From: Prevotellaceae bacterium
GTDB taxonomy: Bacteria > Bacteroidota > Bacteroidia > Bacteroidales > Paludibacteraceae
DNA length: 60,238 nucleotides
Assembly (NCBI GenBank): GCA_031271815.1
Contig: JAISVA010000004.1
Span: 1-60,238, forward strand
Direction: 5' to 3'
Part shown: positions 58,294 to 60,238 of the stretch, piece after piece
Layout of the letters: every line of letters starts with the position of its first letter
Position numbering within the stretch: the stretch's first letter is position 1
The notes under the pieces: generated by a model
Told to the model about the DNA's origin: nothing
What the model saw: the letters and a program-made list of their open reading frames with translations, nothing else
Database searches by the model: none
Position numbers and translations under genes: made by a program

Positions 58294-59778
58294 ATGAAAA
58301 TGAAAAAGAATTTATTTTTACTTATTACACTATGCGCTGCACAGACGGGTTTTGCTCAACTAAAAGTGGATGCAGCAGGAAAAGTAGGGGTAGGAACCAC
58401 TCCCCAGACGCACAAATTGGAAGTTACCGGGAATACCCTTGTGAACGGGAATATTTATATTGGGGGCACCTCCAATTCGTTGGCTACGAATAGCAACACT
58501 CCCCTCGTTTTCAAGGTGAACAACACGGTAGCAGCAGGTTCTACGGGATCTTCCGGAAATACCAACGTGTCTTTTGGATACAGTGCCTTAAAGAATTCGA
58601 TCCGCGACCGCAATACCGCTATCGGTTATTATACACTTGCCTCAAACACGAACGGTAATCACAATACTGCCACTGGTTATTATGCGCTTAGAGCAAACAC
58701 AGATGGTGTCTCCAATATCGCCTACGGAGCTCAGGCGCTTTATAAAAACACGACCGGTAGCGGAAATATCGCTATAGGTACTAGTGCACTTTTCTCAAAT
58801 ACAACGGGCCATGGAAATATCGCTATTGGTATTCGTGCAGGTTCTAGCGCTAACAACCTAAGCAATGCTATAGTCATTGGTGATGAAGCAGAAGTCACCG
58901 CAAGCAACCAGGTGCGAATCGGCAACAGCAGTGTTACCAGCATCGGCGGTTATGCCGCATGGACCAACATCTCAGACGGAAGAACAAAGAAAAATATCCG
59001 TGCGAATGTACCTGGACTCAACTTCATCAACAGCCTGCAGCCGGTTACCTATAACCTGGATCCGGATGCCATAGATGAATTATTGAAATCGGATGACCCG
59101 AAAATAAACCGTCACAGGGATTCTTTACGCGCAGCACGTTCTTCCGAAGAAAAGGAATTTGAAGCAAAATCGAGAGCGGCAAAGCAAAAACAGGTGCAGA
59201 CCGGTTTTGTGGCGCAGGATGTAGAAAAAATTGCCAAGAGCATCGGTTACGATTTCAGCGGCGTGGACGTGGATGAGAAAGGCATCTACGGATTGCGTTA
59301 TGCCGAATTTGTCGTTCCTTTAGTCAAAGCCGTGCAGGAGCTCAGCGAAAAAAACGATGCGAAAGATGATGCCATTGCCTTGTTGCAGGAACAGGTAAGT
59401 GAACTTATCGAAACAGTAAAAAAACAGCAGGATATTATCAACAACACCAAAGCAGTTAGCAATGCGCCGGAACTGAAATCGGCCGACAAAGTTGGAGGCG
59501 AAGCAATATCTGCGGAGCCGGCAACACTTTTCCAAAACACGCCGAATCCGTTTAACCAAACCACCGAAATCAATTACTATATCCCTGAAAATGTAAATAG
59601 CGCCAATATTTACATTTACGATGTAAACGGCGTTCAACAAAGAAAGATTTCTATCTCCGAACGCGGTAATGGCGCGACTGTCTTACAGGCTACTGCTTTA
59701 CAGGCAGGCATTTATTTATACACATTGATTTGTGACGGTGAGCCGGTGGATACGAAACAGATGATTTTGACAAAATAG
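58294..59778 (+). CDS. S74 tail-fibre-chaperone protein with YadA-like repeats and T9SS sorting domain
   Basis: A 494-residue protein. Signal peptide MKMKKNLFLLITLCAAQTGFA. Residues about 90-185 are YadA-head-like 17-residue repeats (N-I/T-A-x-G-x-x-A-L-x-x-N-T-x-G). Residues about 225-350 form the S74 intramolecular chaperone with the cleavage-site-like ISDGRTKKNI (S227-D228), NSLQPVTYNLD, QTGFVAQDVEKIAKSIG and GLRYAEFVVPLVKAVQEL. A coiled coil follows (about 352-395), then a type A C-terminal sorting domain (about 415-494, ENVNSANIYIYDVNG to VDTKQMILTK). It is probably a trimeric surface stalk. The same C-terminus occurs in a fragment at 57604-57806. Confidence 0.88.
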   Translation: MKMKKNLFLLITLCAAQTGFAQLKVDAAGKVGVGTTPQTHKLEVTGNTLVNGNIYIGGTSNSLATNSNTPLVFKVNNTVAAGSTGSSGNTNVSFGYSALKNSIRDRNTAIGYYTLASNTNGNHNTATGYYALRANTDGVSNIAYGAQALYKNTTGSGNIAIGTSALFSNTTGHGNIAIGIRAGSSANNLSNAIVIGDEAEVTASNQVRIGNSSVTSIGGYAAWTNISDGRTKKNIRANVPGLNFINSLQPVTYNLDPDAIDELLKSDDPKINRHRDSLRAARSSEEKEFEAKSRAAKQKQVQTGFVAQDVEKIAKSIGYDFSGVDVDEKGIYGLRYAEFVVPLVKAVQELSEKNDAKDDAIALLQEQVSELIETVKKQQDIINNTKAVSNAPELKSADKVGGEAISAEPATLFQNTPNPFNQTTEINYYIPENVNSANIYIYDVNGVQQRKISISERGNGATVLQATALQAGIYLYTLICDGEPVDTKQMILTK

Positions 59779-59830
59779 GAAGATTAATCTTGATTTTCTT
59801 CTCGCAACTGTGCGATCAACGTCATTAAAA

Positions 59831-59888
59831 TTAACCGCAATGAACGCAATGGAGTTTTTATTTTGAACACATTGTTCATTGCGGTTAA
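59831..59888. repeat. Short palindrome after the S74 gene
   Basis: TTAACCGCAATGAACGCAAT and its partial complement ATTGTTCATTGCGGTTAA flank a T-rich centre. It may serve as a terminator. Confidence 0.6.
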
Positions 59889-59948
59889 TGTTTTGACAGT
59901 AAAGTCATTTTTTAGGATTATCCGCTATATTCCCAATAAAACTCGTCA

Positions 59949-60060
59949 TACTTCCAATCCACAGGATTGAATACAAATAACCGCCAATGAAGCAAAGCGA
60001 TTGGCGGTTATTAGCTAACGCTGACCATTGGCTCATATTCAATCCTCTGTATTGGAAGTA
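59949..60060. repeat. Palindromic element near the window end
   Basis: TACTTCCAATCCACAGGATTG and the right arm CAATCCTCTGTATTGGAAGTA, with an inner hairpin AATAACCGCCAATGAAGC.../GCGATTGGCGGTTATT. The rest of the 400-bp gap (59779-60178) holds no gene. Confidence 0.7.
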
Positions 60061-60178
60061 TAGCGGTAAGATTGCAGATGATCATATTATTTTTTAACTA
60101 ATACAGCGCAAAAACATAAAATACCAGTTGAAAATGCTTTCCTTTCATTATCTTTACAGCCTTAAAAAACTGATTTAT

Positions 60179-60238
60179 ATGAAGAAAACAGTTAAGTATC
60201 TGCCGGAAGAAAAACAGGAAGATTTGAAACATCTGGTT
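60179..60238 (+). CDS. Start of a nucleotidyltransferase/HEPN-like gene (partial)
   Basis: An ATG at 60179 opens MKKTVKYLPEEKQEDLKHLV, continuing beyond the window. Proteins in Bacteroidota that fuse a nucleotidyltransferase and a HEPN domain begin with a similar (D/Y)LPExKQxxL phrase. With only 20 codons this is a tentative call. Confidence 0.4.
   Translation, partial: MKKTVKYLPEEKQEDLKHLV

Overview
The window looks like a chromosome segment of a Bacteroidales bacterium (Bacteroidota), probably from a lineage with a type IX secretion system. Supporting signs are T9SS C-terminal sorting domains on two secreted proteins, an RprX/RprY-like two-component pair, DUF6242 and PepSY-like proteins, a 46-nt type II-C CRISPR repeat of Bacteroidota type, and repeated -7 boxes of the form TAnnTTTG in place of a sigma70 -10. 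Assignments rest on reading the sequence and family knowledge; no searches were run.

Region 1 (1-16.3 kb) is core chromosome on the + strand: an outer-membrane barrel protein; a cobalamin riboswitch leading into a CWC protein, an acyl-CoA carboxylase (biotin carboxylase, biotin carrier, carboxyltransferase) and an O-methyltransferase; NhaA; an ATP-grasp protein; an AspT/YidE-type transporter; a PepSY-like protein; a lipoprotein hydrolase; and an SLC13-type transporter. Region 2 (16.5-17.6 kb) is a CRISPR array of 14 repeats with no cas genes in the window.

Region 3 (17.8-39.4 kb) is a mosaic accessory island next to the 3' end of a tRNA-CAT gene. Its minus-strand part has two excisionase-like HTH proteins, a VirE-N/BT4734-like protein and a PriCT_2-DUF3987 primase/helicase-like protein, followed by a tight four-gene operon: NurA-like nuclease, HerA-like ATPase, Hsp90/GHKL ATPase and B12-type radical SAM protein. 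This operon is the best candidate for an undescribed system. Beyond it lie a membrane protein, SymE, an AbiEi/AbiEii module (plus a deleted relic of a second copy), DUF6266 and a holin/lysozyme/u-spanin-like lysis cassette. An IS481-family element separates this part from a plus-strand set: a ThiF/E1-like enzyme, a JAMM protease, a DUF6602 PD-(D/E)XK-like protein and a small PriCT_2-like protein. No integrase, relaxase or capsid gene is visible.

Region 4 (39.5-60.2 kb) returns to core chromosome: tRNA, HAD phosphatase, RibF, an XRE repressor with its operator, RprXY-like genes, a T9SS-exported GH5 glucanase, SufB, an Rpn/PD-(D/E)XK transposase-family protein, PurD, membrane proteins, tRNA-Val, a DUF6242 lipoprotein, a PfkB kinase, HicAB, and an S74/T9SS surface protein. 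Intergenic spaces throughout carry several families of palindromic, MITE-like repeats. Two families occur at both ends of the window or bracket the HicAB module.
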